From NCBI GenBank assembly GCA_000471925.1, contig CP006668.1, positions 2,294,001 to 2,358,000 of the forward strand: a stretch of DNA of 64,000 nt. Direction: 5' to 3'. The position numbers and the translations under genes were made by a program. The notes beneath the pieces were generated by a model that was not told where the DNA came from, searched no databases, and saw only the letters and a list, made by a program, of their open reading frames with translations. This stretch comes from Ralstonia pickettii DTP0602. GTDB lineage: Bacteria > Pseudomonadota > Gammaproteobacteria > Burkholderiales > Burkholderiaceae. This document shows, one piece after another, positions 37,253 to 46,691 of the stretch (position 1 is its first letter; every line of letters starts with the position of its first letter).

Positions 37253-38116
37253 GTGGCATTGTTCCTTCAACAGATCCTGAACGGCCTGACGCTGGGCGGC
37301 GTGTACAGCCTGGTGGCCCTTGGCCTGACGCTGGTCTACGGCATCCTGCACGTGCCCAACTTCGCGCACGGCGCGTTCTACATGGCCGGCGCCTACGTCT
37401 CCTACTACCTGATGACGTCGCTCGGCGTGAACTACTGGCTGGCAATGCTGGGCGCGGCGCTGGTGGTGGCGGTGCTGTCGATGCTGGCCGACCGGCTGGT
37501 GTTCCACCCGCTGCGCAACTCGCCCGAACTGCACGACATGATCGCGGCGATCGGCATCCTGCTGTTCCTGGAAGCCGGCGCGCAGGCGCTGTGGGGCGCG
37601 GACTTCCACCGCATGCCCACGCCGTATGGCCAGATCGTCGATATCTTCGGCCTGACCGCACCGCTGCAGCGGTTGCTGATCATCGGCGCCGCCTTCGCGC
37701 TGATGGTGCTGCTGCACCTGTTCCTCACGCGCACCATGACCGGCGCCACCATCATGGCCATGGCGCAGAACCGCGAGGGCGCCGCGCTGGTCGGCATCGA
37801 TGCCACGCGCGTGACGCTGCTGGTCTTCGCCATCTCCGGCGCGCTCGCCGCGATCGCCGCCACGCTCTATGCGCCGATCAACCTGGTCTACCCCAGCATG
37901 GGCAACCTGGTGATCACCAAGGCCTTCGTCATCATCATCCTGGGCGGCATGGGCAGCATCCCCGGGGCCATCGTTGGCGGGCTGATCATCGGCATGGCCG
38001 AGAGCTTCGGCGGCTTCTACGTTTCCACCGACTACAAGGACATCATCGCCTTCGTGCTGCTGGTGGTGATCCTGTCGATCCGGCCGCAGGGCCTGTTTGC
38101 CGGCAAGGCAGCCTGA
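37253..38116 (+). CDS. livH: Branched-chain amino acid ABC transporter permease LivH
   Basis: 287 residues from a GTG with GAGG upstream; the longer frame runs into non-coding leader. About eight membrane segments. Family hallmarks are QQILNGLTLGGVYSLVALGLTLVYG at the N-terminus, VPNFAHGAFYMAGAY, and the EAA-like cytoplasmic loop AMAQNREGAALVGIDATRVTLL. It forms the translocation pore with LivM. It starts the livHMGFK operon, 13 bases before livM. Confidence 0.93.
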   Translation: MALFLQQILNGLTLGGVYSLVALGLTLVYGILHVPNFAHGAFYMAGAYVSYYLMTSLGVNYWLAMLGAALVVAVLSMLADRLVFHPLRNSPELHDMIAAIGILLFLEAGAQALWGADFHRMPTPYGQIVDIFGLTAPLQRLLIIGAAFALMVLLHLFLTRTMTGATIMAMAQNREGAALVGIDATRVTLLVFAISGALAAIAATLYAPINLVYPSMGNLVITKAFVIIILGGMGSIPGAIVGGLIIGMAESFGGFYVSTDYKDIIAFVLLVVILSIRPQGLFAGKAA

Positions 38117-38128
38117 GGAGCGCAAAAC

Positions 38129-39169
38129 ATGAAAGCATTGCAAGGAAAAACCGGCTGGATGCTGCTGCTGGCACTGGCCATCGCCTTCCCGCTGATCACG
38201 CCCAACAGCTACTACCTGACCGTGATGACGCTGGCATTCATCTATGCCCTCGCCACCTTGGGACTGAACCTGATCACCGGCTATACCGGCCAGCTCAACC
38301 TGGCACACGGCGGCTTCATGGCGATCGGCGCCTATACGCTGGGCATCCTGACCGTGGACCACCAGGTGCCGTTCTGGCTGGCGTTCGCGCTGGCGGGCCT
38401 GGTCTGCATGGTGCTGGGCTATGTGGTCGGCGTGGTGTCGCTGCGGCTCAAGGGCCATTACTTCTCGATCTTCACCATGTGCATCGGCTACATCATCTAC
38501 CTGCTGATCGAGAAGTGGGAAAGCCTGACGCACGGCACCGTGGGCCTGATCGGCATCCCGGTGCCGGCGGCGATCGGCCCGGTCGCGTTCGACAGCGTGC
38601 AGGGGCAGTACTACCTGGTGCTGTTCTTCCTGGCGGTGGGCACGTTCCTGATGCACCGCATCGTCACCTCGCTGCTGGGCCGCAGCTTCATGGCCGTGCG
38701 CAACAGCGACGCGCTGGCCGAGGCGCTGGGCATCAACCTGATGCGCACCAAGGTATTGTCGTTCGTGCTGTCGGTGGGCTACGCCGGCTTTGCCGGCGCG
38801 CTGTACGCCGGCCAGGTGCGCTTCCTGGGACCGGACATCGCCCGCACCGACCTGACCTTCGACATGGTGATGTCGATGCTGGTGGGCGGCATCGGCACGA
38901 TCTTCGGGCCGCTGCTGGGCGCGGTGCTGGTGCCGTGGGTCACGCAATCGCTGCAGTTCATGCAGGACTACCGCATGCTGGTGTTCGGCCCGGTACTGAT
39001 CCTGCTGATCATCTTCTTCCCGGACGGCATCGCCGGCTCTTACCTGAAGAAGCAGGCGCGCAAGGCCGCGGCCGCGCGGCGCGGCAAGCTGGCGCAGTCC
39101 GCCCCCTCCGCCCCGTCTGCCAGCCCCCCCGCCGTATCGACCACCCGCGCCGGAGCCGACCATGCTTGA
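38129..39169 (+). CDS. livM: Branched-chain amino acid ABC transporter permease LivM
   Basis: 346 residues, about ten membrane segments. Characteristic LivM sequence includes NLITGYTGQLNLAHGGFMAIGAY, the loop RNSDALAEALGINLMRTKVLSFVLS and FLGPDIARTDLTFDMVMSMLVGG. The C-terminal ~35 residues form an Ala/Pro/Ser-rich cytoplasmic tail beyond the usual end. AGGAG lies upstream. It overlaps livG by eight bases. Confidence 0.93.
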   Translation: MKALQGKTGWMLLLALAIAFPLITPNSYYLTVMTLAFIYALATLGLNLITGYTGQLNLAHGGFMAIGAYTLGILTVDHQVPFWLAFALAGLVCMVLGYVVGVVSLRLKGHYFSIFTMCIGYIIYLLIEKWESLTHGTVGLIGIPVPAAIGPVAFDSVQGQYYLVLFFLAVGTFLMHRIVTSLLGRSFMAVRNSDALAEALGINLMRTKVLSFVLSVGYAGFAGALYAGQVRFLGPDIARTDLTFDMVMSMLVGGIGTIFGPLLGAVLVPWVTQSLQFMQDYRMLVFGPVLILLIIFFPDGIAGSYLKKQARKAAAARRGKLAQSAPSAPSASPPAVSTTRAGADHA

Positions 39170-39926
39170 GATCCGCAACCTCACCAAGAAATTCGGCGGC
39201 CTGACCGCGGTGCACGACGTGTCGGTGACCTTCGAGCAAGGGCATATCAACGCCATCATCGGGCCCAACGGCGCCGGCAAGACCACCTTCTTCAACCTGG
39301 TGGCGGGCACGCATGCGCCCAGCTCCGGCCAGATCCTGTTCAAGGGCCAGGACGTCGCCGGCCTGCGCGCCGACCAGATCGCGCGCCTGGGCGTGGCGCG
39401 CACCTTCCAGGCCACGGCGCTGTTCGACCGCGCCACGGTACTCGACAACCTGATCGTCGGCCACCGCCTGCGCACCCACGCCGGGCTGTGCGACGTGCTG
39501 TTCAACACGCGCCGCCTGCGTGAAGAAGAGCGCTTGTGCCGCGACAAGGCCGAAGCGGCGCTGGACTTTGTCGGGCTGTCGCACCTGGCGCACGAGGTCG
39601 CCGCCGATATCACGCAGGAAGCGCGCAAGCGCGTGGCCTTTGCCCTGGCGCTCGCTACCGACCCCGAACTGCTGCTGCTGGATGAACCGGCCGGCGGCGT
39701 CAACCCCGAAGAGACCGTCGGCCTCGCCGAGCTGATTCGCAAGATGGTGCGCCATGGCAAGACGGTCTGCCTGATCGAACACAAGATGGACATGATCATG
39801 CGCCTCGCAGACAAGATCATGGTGCTGAACTACGGCGAGAAGATCGCCGAAGGCACGCCCGCGCAGATCCAGCAGGATCCGCATGTCATCGAGGCCTACC
39901 TGGGAGCCGACCATGTTACAGCTTGA
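39162..39926 (+). CDS. livG: Branched-chain amino acid ABC transporter ATPase LivG
   Basis: 254 residues. Walker [10 protein letters not shown] at about 38-46; LivG-specific [20 protein letters not shown]; a divergent signature ([17 protein letters not shown]); Walker [16 protein letters not shown]; switch His in [10 protein letters not shown]. The signature loop lacks the canonical LSxGQ, having QEARKR instead, which is worth noting although LivF keeps it. It pairs with LivF to energise transport. Confidence 0.93.
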   Translation: MLEIRNLTKKFGGLTAVHDVSVTFEQGHINAIIGPNGAGKTTFFNLVAGTHAPSSGQILFKGQDVAGLRADQIARLGVARTFQATALFDRATVLDNLIVGHRLRTHAGLCDVLFNTRRLREEERLCRDKAEAALDFVGLSHLAHEVAADITQEARKRVAFALALATDPELLLLDEPAGGVNPEETVGLAELIRKMVRHGKTVCLIEHKMDMIMRLADKIMVLNYGEKIAEGTPAQIQQDPHVIEAYLGADHVTA

Positions 39927-40620
39927 ACGCGTCTCGCTGTCGTACGGCAGCTTCCGCGCCCTGGACAACATCACCCTGCACGCCAGCGCCGGCGAGCTGG
40001 TGGTGCTGCTGGGCGCCAACGGCGCCGGCAAGAGCTCGATCTTCCTGGCGATGAGCGCGATCCACCGCATCAGCGGCGGAAGCATGCGCTTTGACGGGCG
40101 CGAGCTGTCGGGCATGAAGCCGTCACAGATCGTGCAGGCGGGGCTGGTGCATTGCCCCGAGGGCCGCAAGCTGTTCCCGGCGATGAGCGTGGAGAAGAAC
40201 CTGGTGCTGGGCGCCTATGTGCACCGGCGCGATGGCGCAGGCATCCGCAAGACGCTGGAAGAGGTATACGAGTTGTTCCCGATCCTGCGGCAGAAGAAGG
40301 ATGATCCGGCCGGCTCGCTGTCGGGCGGGCAGCAGCAGATGGTGGCGCTGGGGCGTGCGCTGATGAGCCGGCCGCGCGCGCTGCTGCTCGACGAGCCGTC
40401 GCTGGGCCTGGCGCCGCTGGTGGTCAAGCAGATGTTCGAGATCATCCAGCGCATCAATCGTGCGGGCACGACGGTGCTGCTGGCGGAGCAGAACGCCTAT
40501 GCGGCGCTGGGCATCGCGCATCGTGCCTATGTGATCGAGAGCGGGCGCATCGTGATGGAGGGGGATCGGGATACGTTGCTGAAGGATGAGGGGATTCGGA
40601 AGGCGTATATCGGGGGGTGA
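39913..40620 (+). CDS. livF: Branched-chain amino acid ABC transporter ATPase LivF
   Basis: 235 residues from the ATG at 39913, overlapping livG by 14 bases. Walker [10 protein letters not shown], signature [16 protein letters not shown], Walker [16 protein letters not shown] and switch region [14 protein letters not shown] are all present. LivF-specific [20 protein letters not shown] is seen near residue 75. It is followed by a strong hairpin before livK. Confidence 0.94.
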   Translation: MLQLERVSLSYGSFRALDNITLHASAGELVVLLGANGAGKSSIFLAMSAIHRISGGSMRFDGRELSGMKPSQIVQAGLVHCPEGRKLFPAMSVEKNLVLGAYVHRRDGAGIRKTLEEVYELFPILRQKKDDPAGSLSGGQQQMVALGRALMSRPRALLLDEPSLGLAPLVVKQMFEIIQRINRAGTTVLLAEQNAYAALGIAHRAYVIESGRIVMEGDRDTLLKDEGIRKAYIGG

Positions 40621-40668
40621 TCGGGTGGCGGGCGTTTGTCGCGGATGACGCGCCTGCCCTCTCCCCCT

Positions 40669-40696
40669 GCCCCTCTCCCGCAAGCGGGAGAGGGGC
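40669..40696. repeat. REP-like intergenic hairpin between livF and livK
   Basis: A perfect inverted repeat with 13-base arms (GCCCCTCTCCCGC) and an AA loop. There is no T tract. Repeats of this 'CTCTCCCGC...GCGGGAGAG' type are common between genes in Burkholderiales. Here it could stabilise the upstream mRNA or limit transcription entering livK. Confidence 0.65.
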
Positions 40697-40759
40697 GCAA
40701 ACAAGCGGTTCGGCAGGCATAGCAGACATAACAAGCGCAGTACTATCAGGAGACATAGC

Positions 40760-41932
40760 ATGCAAAGCAACATCATGCGCCGTATCTTCCCGCTGGCCGC
40801 CACCGCCGTGGCCGCCATGCTGGCCTCGGGCGCCGCGCTGGCGCAGGAAGTGGTCAAGATCGGCTATACCGGCCCGCTGTCGGGCGGCGCCGCGCTGTAT
40901 GGCAAGAACGTGCTGTCGGGCGTGCAGATGGCCGTGGACGAGGTCAACGCCTCCGGCCTGGAGGTCAAAGGCAAGAAGGTCAAGCTGGAAGTGGTGGCGC
41001 TGGACGACAAGTACTCGCCCGCCGAGGCCGCGATCAACGGGCGCCGCCTGGTGCAGCAGCACAAGACCGCGGCGATCTTTGTGCCGCACTCGGGCGGCAT
41101 CTTTGCGCTGCAGGCTTTCAACGAGCAGGAGAAGTTCCTGGTGATGGCCTACTCCAGCGTGCCGCGCATCACCGACGCCGGCAACAAGCTGACCATCCGC
41201 ATCCCGCCGGCCTACACCGGCTATATCGAGCCCTTTATCAAGGCGCAGATGAAGCGCTACGGCAAGAACGTGGCGCTGGCGCCGGCTGACCACGACTACG
41301 CCAAGGCATGGGTGCAGGCCTTCACGCCGGCGTGGGAAGCGGCCGGCGGCAAGGTGGTGGCCAACAACCCGATGTCGTACACCAAGGCGACCGATTTCTA
41401 CAGCGGCGTGTCGCGCGCGATCAGCGAGAAGCCGGACGTGATGTTCGTCGGCGGCCCGTCGGAGCCGACCGCGCTGGTGGTCAAGCAGGCACGCGAGCTG
41501 GGCTTCAAGGGTGGCTTTATCGTGATGGACCAGGCCAAGATGGACGAGATGGCCAGGGTCACCAACGGCCTGGGCATGCTGGAGGGCTCGATCGGCGTGC
41601 TGCCGCTGGTCAACGACAGCCGCCCGGCCGCGCAGAACTTCAACGCCAAGTACAAGAAGCTGCATGACGGGCGCGATGCCACCACCGAGATGTCGCTGAA
41701 CTACACCATGGTGTATGCGCTGGCCGGCGCGATGAAGCTGGCCGGCACCACCAGCGATGCCGCCGCGATCCGCGCGAAGATGCCGGATGCGGTCAAGGGG
41801 CTGGCCAGGGAGGTCAATCCCAACGAGGTCGATGGCATCGATGCCAAGGGTGGGTCGATGGCCGATACCGTGGTGGGCTGGGTGCAGAACGGCAAGATCT
41901 CGCAGGTGCGCCTGTCTGAACTGGCGAAGTAA
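40760..41932 (+). CDS. livK: Branched-chain amino acid-type periplasmic binding protein LivK
   Basis: 390 residues with a signal peptide ending near AQE at about 29-30 (AAMLASGAALAQ). Peripla_BP_6 family features: VKIGYTGPLSGGAALYGKN at the mature N-terminus, GRRLVQQHKTAAIFVPHSGG and MEGSIG-like GMLEGSIGVLPLV. It captures the ligand for LivHMGF. The ligand may be leucine/isoleucine/valine, an amide or an aromatic acid; the sequence does not decide. The ATG has AGGAGA upstream. An intrinsic terminator follows. Confidence 0.92.
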   Translation: MQSNIMRRIFPLAATAVAAMLASGAALAQEVVKIGYTGPLSGGAALYGKNVLSGVQMAVDEVNASGLEVKGKKVKLEVVALDDKYSPAEAAINGRRLVQQHKTAAIFVPHSGGIFALQAFNEQEKFLVMAYSSVPRITDAGNKLTIRIPPAYTGYIEPFIKAQMKRYGKNVALAPADHDYAKAWVQAFTPAWEAAGGKVVANNPMSYTKATDFYSGVSRAISEKPDVMFVGGPSEPTALVVKQARELGFKGGFIVMDQAKMDEMARVTNGLGMLEGSIGVLPLVNDSRPAAQNFNAKYKKLHDGRDATTEMSLNYTMVYALAGAMKLAGTTSDAAAIRAKMPDAVKGLAREVNPNEVDGIDAKGGSMADTVVGWVQNGKISQVRLSELAK

Positions 41933-41973
41933 GCAAGGTCGAGGTGCCGCCTGCGCGGCACCGGCAACAAACA

Positions 41974-42005
41974 AACCCCGGCAGGCCGCGAGGCTTGCCG
42001 GGGTT
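41974..42005. terminator. Bidirectional terminator between livK and the DUF6600 gene
   Basis: AACCCCGGCA...TGCCGGGGTT with inner GCC/GGC pairs forms a long stem with a 4-6 base loop and T-rich flanks on both strands. It serves two convergent genes. Confidence 0.75.
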
Positions 42006-42035
42006 GATTGTTCTTGCTCTCCAGTCGTGCGTGCC

Positions 42036-45000
42036 CTACTGGCGGCGATCCCCGTCCCGTCCGTTGCGCGCTTCCATCTGCCCGCGCTCGTGCTGCGCAC
42101 GCTGCTGTTGTTGCTGTTGTTGCTGTTGTTGCTGTTGTTGTTGCCGTTGCTGCTCCATCTGCTGGCGCTGCCGTTCCTGCATCTGCCGTTGCTGATCCTG
42201 CTGGTGGCGCTGCTGCTCCTGCATTGCGCGCTGCTGCTCCTGCGCGGCGCGCTGCTGCTGCTCGTGCACCTGGCGCTGCATGGCCTGCTGGCGCTGCTGC
42301 TCCTGCATTGCGCGCTGCTGCTCCTGCGCGGCGCGTTGCTGCTGCTCGTGCACCTGGCGCTGCATGGCCTGCTGGCGTTGCTGCTCCTGCATCTGCCGTT
42401 GCTGCTCCATCTGCTGGCGCTGCACGGCCTGCGCCTGGGCCTGTGCCTGGGCTTGCGCCTGGCGCTGCTGCGCCTCCTGCGCCTGCCGCTGCTGCTCGAA
42501 GCGCTGGCGCTGCATCTCCTCGCCCTGGCGCTGCTGCTCGGCCATCTGGCGCTGCCGCTCCATCTGCTGGCGCTGCTGGTCTGCGGCCTGCCGCTGCTGC
42601 GTGTCGAACTGGCGCTGCTGCTCCACCTGCTGCCGTTGCGCGTCCTGCGCCTGGCGCTGCCGCGCTTCCTGCATTTGCCGCTGCTGCTGGACCTCCTGCG
42701 CCTGGCGTTGCTGGGTTTCATGCATCTGCCGCTGCTGCTGCGCTTCCTGCATCTGCCGCTGCTGCTGGACCTCCTGCGCCTGGCGTTGCTGGGTTTCATG
42801 CATCTGCCGCTGCTGCTGCGCTTCCTGCATCTGCCGCTGTTGCTCGAAGCGCTGGCGCTGCATCTCCTGCGACTGCCGCGCCGGATCGGGACGATCCTGG
42901 CCGTCGGCCCACTGGCGCTGCTGGGCGCGTTGCTGCTCCTGCTGGCGCCGGTCCATCGCTTCCTGCTGCTGGCGCTGCAGTTCACGCGCCTGCTGCTGCT
43001 CGCGTGCCTGGCCTTGCCACTGTCGCTGCTGCTCCTGCTGGCGCCGGTCCATCGCTTCCTGCTGCTGGCGCTGCAGTTCGCGCGCCTGTTGCTGCGGGTC
43101 CTGTCCCTGACGCTGCTGCCGCTGCAGGGCTTCCTGCTGTTGGCGCTGCATCTCGGGCAACTGCCGTTGCTGGTCGCGCAGCGCGCGTTGCTGTTCCATC
43201 TGCTGGCGCTGCAGCGCCTGCTGCTGTTCGCGCTGCATGGCCTGGCCCTGGCGCTGCGCGTCGGGCGCACCCGGCTGGTCGGCGAAGCCGCGTGCCTCGT
43301 CCGGCCGGTTGCTGAAGCCCCGGCCGTTGCCGCGCCACGGCTCACCCGGCGCGTTCGCATTGCCGCGATCGCGCGCTGCGATGGCGGCCTGGCTCATGCG
43401 CACCTCGGGCGCCGGGCGCGCGTCGGCGCGTCCGGGACGCCCGCGCTCACCGCGATCCACGCGCTCGCCGCGCCAGACCGGCCCCGCACCCGGCACGACC
43501 GCGCCCTCGCGCGCAAAGCGCCGGGCCAGGTCGTCGCTGGCGGGCCGGCCCGGCGGGCGCGCGGCGATGGCCTGGCGCTCGAAGCCATGCCGCGCCTGCG
43601 GCGGCAGCGGCCGCGCCGGGGCCGCGCCCAGCAGGCTGCCCTTGACCGGTGCCACCGGCGGCCCGCCGCGGGCCTCGCCGGTCGGCAGGTTGCGCCATTC
43701 CTCGCGGTGCATGCCGCGCACCGGCCGGCCTTCGACGAAGTTGCGTGCCGGCATGCCGGTGATCGCACCGGGCACGTTGCGGTTGGCGTAGGGGCCAGGG
43801 CGGCGGTCGCCCATCACGATGTTGTTGACGGTAACGCGGTTGATGCGCGCGACGTAGGTCGGGCTGGCCCGATAAGCCGGGCGGTACGCGTCGCGCGGAC
43901 CCAGCGGATACCAGGCCACGCCAGGCCCCTTGTCCACGCGTACGTTCCAGTGCGGACCGCCGCCGCCGACGAAGGCAACTACCGCAGGTGCGTAGCACGG
44001 ACGCCCCACGCGCGGGCCGGGCACCCAGCCCCAACGCGTGCCGACATAGGCCCAGCGGCCATAGTGCGAGGGCGCGAAGCCCCACGGCGCATCGTCGATC
44101 CAGGTCCAGCCCCACGGCGCGATCCAGGCCCAATGCCCAACGCTGTACGGCGCCCAGCCCGCGCTCACCACGCGCGGGAACCAGACCGCGCCGTAGCCGG
44201 GATCTTCCTGCCAGTCGCCATAGCCATCCAGCGCGGCGTAGCCCGGCATCTCGCGCGGCACGTAGCGCGCCGACGGCGAAGCGTCTTCGCGCGCATCGCG
44301 GGCCGCGGTCCAGCGATCGAAGGCGTCTTCCGGCGCGCCGCCGCCGCCCGCGTCGGCCAGGTCGGTGCCGCCAAAGCGCATGCGATCGCCGCGCTGCATT
44401 TCGATCGAGCGGCTGTCGCCGTAGACCACGGCGCTGCCATGGCGCATGGTCACGGTGGTGGTGCTGCCGTCGGGCGCTACGTCAAGACGGTAGTCGCCCG
44501 GCTCGCGCGGGACGAAGGCCAGGTTGGGGGTATCCACCTCCACGGTCTGGTCCTGCGGCAGCGCGCGCACGCGCAGTTGCAGCGTGCCCTGGGTCAGCTT
44601 GACCTGCGTGGTGCTGTCGTCGAGGTTCAGGATGCTGGCCGCGGTCGCGCCACCCATCCGGATCGCGACGGCGCCCGCATGCAGCTCGGCGCGGCCGCCG
44701 GCGTCCAGCCACAGCCGGTCGCCGGTGGTGACCGGCCGGTTCAGGCCCGCCGCGGCCCAGTCGTCCGACCCCGCCGGCGCAAAGCTCAGGTTGCCGTCGA
44801 CGGCGGTCAGCGTGGCGATGCGCGAGGACGGGTCGATCTGCTGCGCCGGGGCATCGGCCACCGGCGCATCGAGGTAAGCCTCGCCGGGCGCGGGGGGCAC
44901 CTGCGCCAGTGCAGCGGCCGCCACGGCCAGGCCGGCAGCCGCCGCCAGCGCGGTCAGTGCCAGCCGGGAGCGCTGCGCGCGGCGGTTATGGCCGGCAGCC

Positions 45001-45053
45001 TGGCAAGAAGCCGGGGAAGAAGCTCGGGAAAAATCGCGGGAGGGATCGGACAT
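42036..45053 (-). CDS. DUF6600 exported protein with FecR-like domain and very long Gln/Arg repeat tail
   Basis: 1,005 residues from the ATG at 45053. A signal-anchor-like hydrophobic stretch at about 31-52 (ALTALAAAAGLAVAAAALAQ) is followed by a FecR-like beta domain (about 70-220: GDRLWLDAGGRAELHAGAVAI). Next is the DUF6600 region full of Trp/Tyr/Gly (about 280-360: APYSVGHWAWIAPWGWTWID). Residues about 600-1005 consist almost only of Gln, Arg, Ala, Met and Glu, a long coiled-coil/polyampholyte ending in a pure Gln run. It is probably a periplasmic or surface protein. The start is weakly supported. The repetitive tail also generates long frames on the opposite strand. Confidence 0.8.
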   Translation of the reverse strand: MSDPSRDFSRASSPASCQAAGHNRRAQRSRLALTALAAAAGLAVAAAALAQVPPAPGEAYLDAPVADAPAQQIDPSSRIATLTAVDGNLSFAPAGSDDWAAAGLNRPVTTGDRLWLDAGGRAELHAGAVAIRMGGATAASILNLDDSTTQVKLTQGTLQLRVRALPQDQTVEVDTPNLAFVPREPGDYRLDVAPDGSTTTVTMRHGSAVVYGDSRSIEMQRGDRMRFGGTDLADAGGGGAPEDAFDRWTAARDAREDASPSARYVPREMPGYAALDGYGDWQEDPGYGAVWFPRVVSAGWAPYSVGHWAWIAPWGWTWIDDAPWGFAPSHYGRWAYVGTRWGWVPGPRVGRPCYAPAVVAFVGGGGPHWNVRVDKGPGVAWYPLGPRDAYRPAYRASPTYVARINRVTVNNIVMGDRRPGPYANRNVPGAITGMPARNFVEGRPVRGMHREEWRNLPTGEARGGPPVAPVKGSLLGAAPARPLPPQARHGFERQAIAARPPGRPASDDLARRFAREGAVVPGAGPVWRGERVDRGERGRPGRADARPAPEVRMSQAAIAARDRGNANAPGEPWRGNGRGFSNRPDEARGFADQPGAPDAQRQGQAMQREQQQALQRQQMEQQRALRDQQRQLPEMQRQQQEALQRQQRQGQDPQQQARELQRQQQEAMDRRQQEQQRQWQGQAREQQQARELQRQQQEAMDRRQQEQQRAQQRQWADGQDRPDPARQSQEMQRQRFEQQRQMQEAQQQRQMHETQQRQAQEVQQQRQMQEAQQQRQMHETQQRQAQEVQQQRQMQEARQRQAQDAQRQQVEQQRQFDTQQRQAADQQRQQMERQRQMAEQQRQGEEMQRQRFEQQRQAQEAQQRQAQAQAQAQAQAVQRQQMEQQRQMQEQQRQQAMQRQVHEQQQRAAQEQQRAMQEQQRQQAMQRQVHEQQQRAAQEQQRAMQEQQRHQQDQQRQMQERQRQQMEQQRQQQQQQQQQQQQQQRAQHERGQMEARNGRDGDRRQ
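42105..42150. repeat. Trinucleotide (CAG/CAA) microsatellite at the 3' end of the DUF6600 gene
   Basis: About fifteen consecutive TTG/CTG triplets on the plus strand encode a poly-glutamine run near the C-terminus. Imperfect longer repeats of the same codons continue to about 43,200. Length changes would be in frame and alter tail length without frameshift. Confidence 0.7.
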
Positions 45054-45335
45054 GGATGTCGGCAACGGGGACAAGACGCTTCAGGGCGCGCCTGCCTGCG
45101 GCAGCCGTCACACTATTGTCACCATACATGACGCCGGGCGCGGCAGCATGGGCGGGCCGGCGGACTTTGTAAGCTTGTATTTCGCCATGCGGCACCGCAA
45201 TGCGAACGGCTGGCGGGCCTGAGTCAGCCTGCGGGCGGGCGGCAGGTCAGCGGCCGTGCGGGCGGGTCGCGGGGGGTGTCAAAGGTGGAAACAACTCTTT
45301 CCCGACAGGCGGGCTGGCAAGGGTTTTCCCGGGGC

Positions 45336-46691
45336 TCAGCCGCCCGCCTGCTCGCGCAGGCGTTGGGTCAGCTGCTCGGCCGGCATCGGGCGGCCGTACA
45401 GGTAGCCTTGCGCCTCATGGCAGCCATTGGCCAGCAGGAAGTCGCGCTGCTCGGGCGTTTCCACGCCTTCAGCCACCACGCCGATGTGCAGGCTCGCACC
45501 CACGTTGATCACCGAGCGCACGATCGCCGCATCGACCGGATCTTCGGTTACGTTGCGGATAAAGGACTGATCGATCTTGAGCCGGTCCACCGGGAACGAC
45601 TTCAGGAAACTGAGCGAGGCATAGCCCGTGCCGAAGTCGTCGCAGGTCAGCGTCACGCCGTCGCGGCGCAACGCCTGCAGCTGGTCGGAAACCTCGTCGC
45701 CCTGCTGCAGCGCGATGGTCTCGGTGATCTCGATTTCCAGGCAGTCGGGCGCCAGCTCCAGCGAGCGCAGCACGTGGCGCACCTCGGTCAGCAGCCGGCT
45801 TTCGGACAACTGCGCGGCAAACAGGTTGATCGCCACGCGCGGCGCCTGCGGAAAGGCCAGCGACCATGCGCGCGCCTGCGCGCACGCGGTCTGCAGCAGC
45901 CACATGCCGACATCGCTGGCGATACTGCTCGCGGCCAGTGCATCGATGAAAACGGCCGGCGTCAGCAGCCCGCGCGTCGGATGGCGCCAGCGCATCAGCG
46001 CTTCGGCGCCGCGGATGCGGCCGTCGCGCAGGTCTACCTGGGGCTGGTACAGCAGTTCGAACTGGCGTTGCGCATAGGCTTCGTGCAGCGCCTGCACCAG
46101 CGACAGCCGCGTGGTCACGTCCGAGCGCATCTGCGGCTTGAAGAAGCGCATGGTGCGGCCGCCGTCGTGCTTGGCGCGGGCCAGCGCCAGGCTGGCGGCG
46201 GCCAGTACGTCCGAGCCCTGTTCGCCGGCGGCGGGGACCACGCAGGCGCCGATGCTGGCCAGCACATGGTGGCGGCGGCCGTCATGCTCGTGCGGGGACG
46301 ACAGCATCGACAGGATTGCGGCGCCGACATGGCGCACCAGCGTGGGATCTGAAATGGAGGGCAGCAGCACGCCGAATTCGTCGCTGCCGACACGGCCAAT
46401 GGCGGCGTCGCGGGGAGAGGCGTCGCGCAGGCGCCGGGCCACGCGCTGCAGGATGATGTCCCCTTCCGCATGCCCGTGCATGTCGTTGAAGGCACGGAAG
46501 TCGTCGATACCGATGAGCAGCAAAGCACAGCGGGGCACCGCCTCGCTGTGCAGGCGTGCCTCCAGCCGCTTCAGAAATCCCTGGCGATTGTCAACGCCGG
46601 TCAGCGGATCGAGATCCGAGCCTGGCGAGGCACCAGTCGCCTTCGCTCCCGACTTGGCCACCATCCCTGCCCCATCTGTAATTGTCGACAT
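45336..46691 (-). CDS. GGDEF-EAL c-di-GMP protein with degenerate GGDEF motif
   Basis: 451 residues from the ATG at 46691; longer frames upstream lack a ribosome site. Residues about 27-185 form a GGDEF domain, but the active-site motif reads GSDEF (102-106) and no RxxD inhibitory site is found five residues before it. From about 200 the EAL domain has its key motifs: EALMRW, NLFAAQL, EITET, DDFGTGYAS, KIDQSF and VAEGVET, all consistent with active c-di-GMP hydrolysis. No membrane or sensor domain is present, so it is cytoplasmic. It is divergently placed to the wsp operon and may counteract WspR. Confidence 0.9.
   Translation of the reverse strand: MSTITDGAGMVAKSGAKATGASPGSDLDPLTGVDNRQGFLKRLEARLHSEAVPRCALLLIGIDDFRAFNDMHGHAEGDIILQRVARRLRDASPRDAAIGRVGSDEFGVLLPSISDPTLVRHVGAAILSMLSSPHEHDGRRHHVLASIGACVVPAAGEQGSDVLAAASLALARAKHDGGRTMRFFKPQMRSDVTTRLSLVQALHEAYAQRQFELLYQPQVDLRDGRIRGAEALMRWRHPTRGLLTPAVFIDALAASSIASDVGMWLLQTACAQARAWSLAFPQAPRVAINLFAAQLSESRLLTEVRHVLRSLELAPDCLEIEITETIALQQGDEVSDQLQALRRDGVTLTCDDFGTGYASLSFLKSFPVDRLKIDQSFIRNVTEDPVDAAIVRSVINVGASLHIGVVAEGVETPEQRDFLLANGCHEAQGYLYGRPMPAEQLTQRLREQAGG

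Noticed and set aside
42150..43200. CRISPR-like regular repeats
   Set aside because: The repeats are codon-level Gln/Arg repeats inside a coding frame, without spacers of constant length.
41757..45131. 1,124-codon open frame on the plus strand opposite the DUF6600 gene, Leu/Arg-rich
   Set aside because: It is the complement of CAG/CGC-rich codons; composition is Leu/Cys/Ala runs without domain structure, and it overlaps livK's end. The minus-strand gene has recognisable domains.
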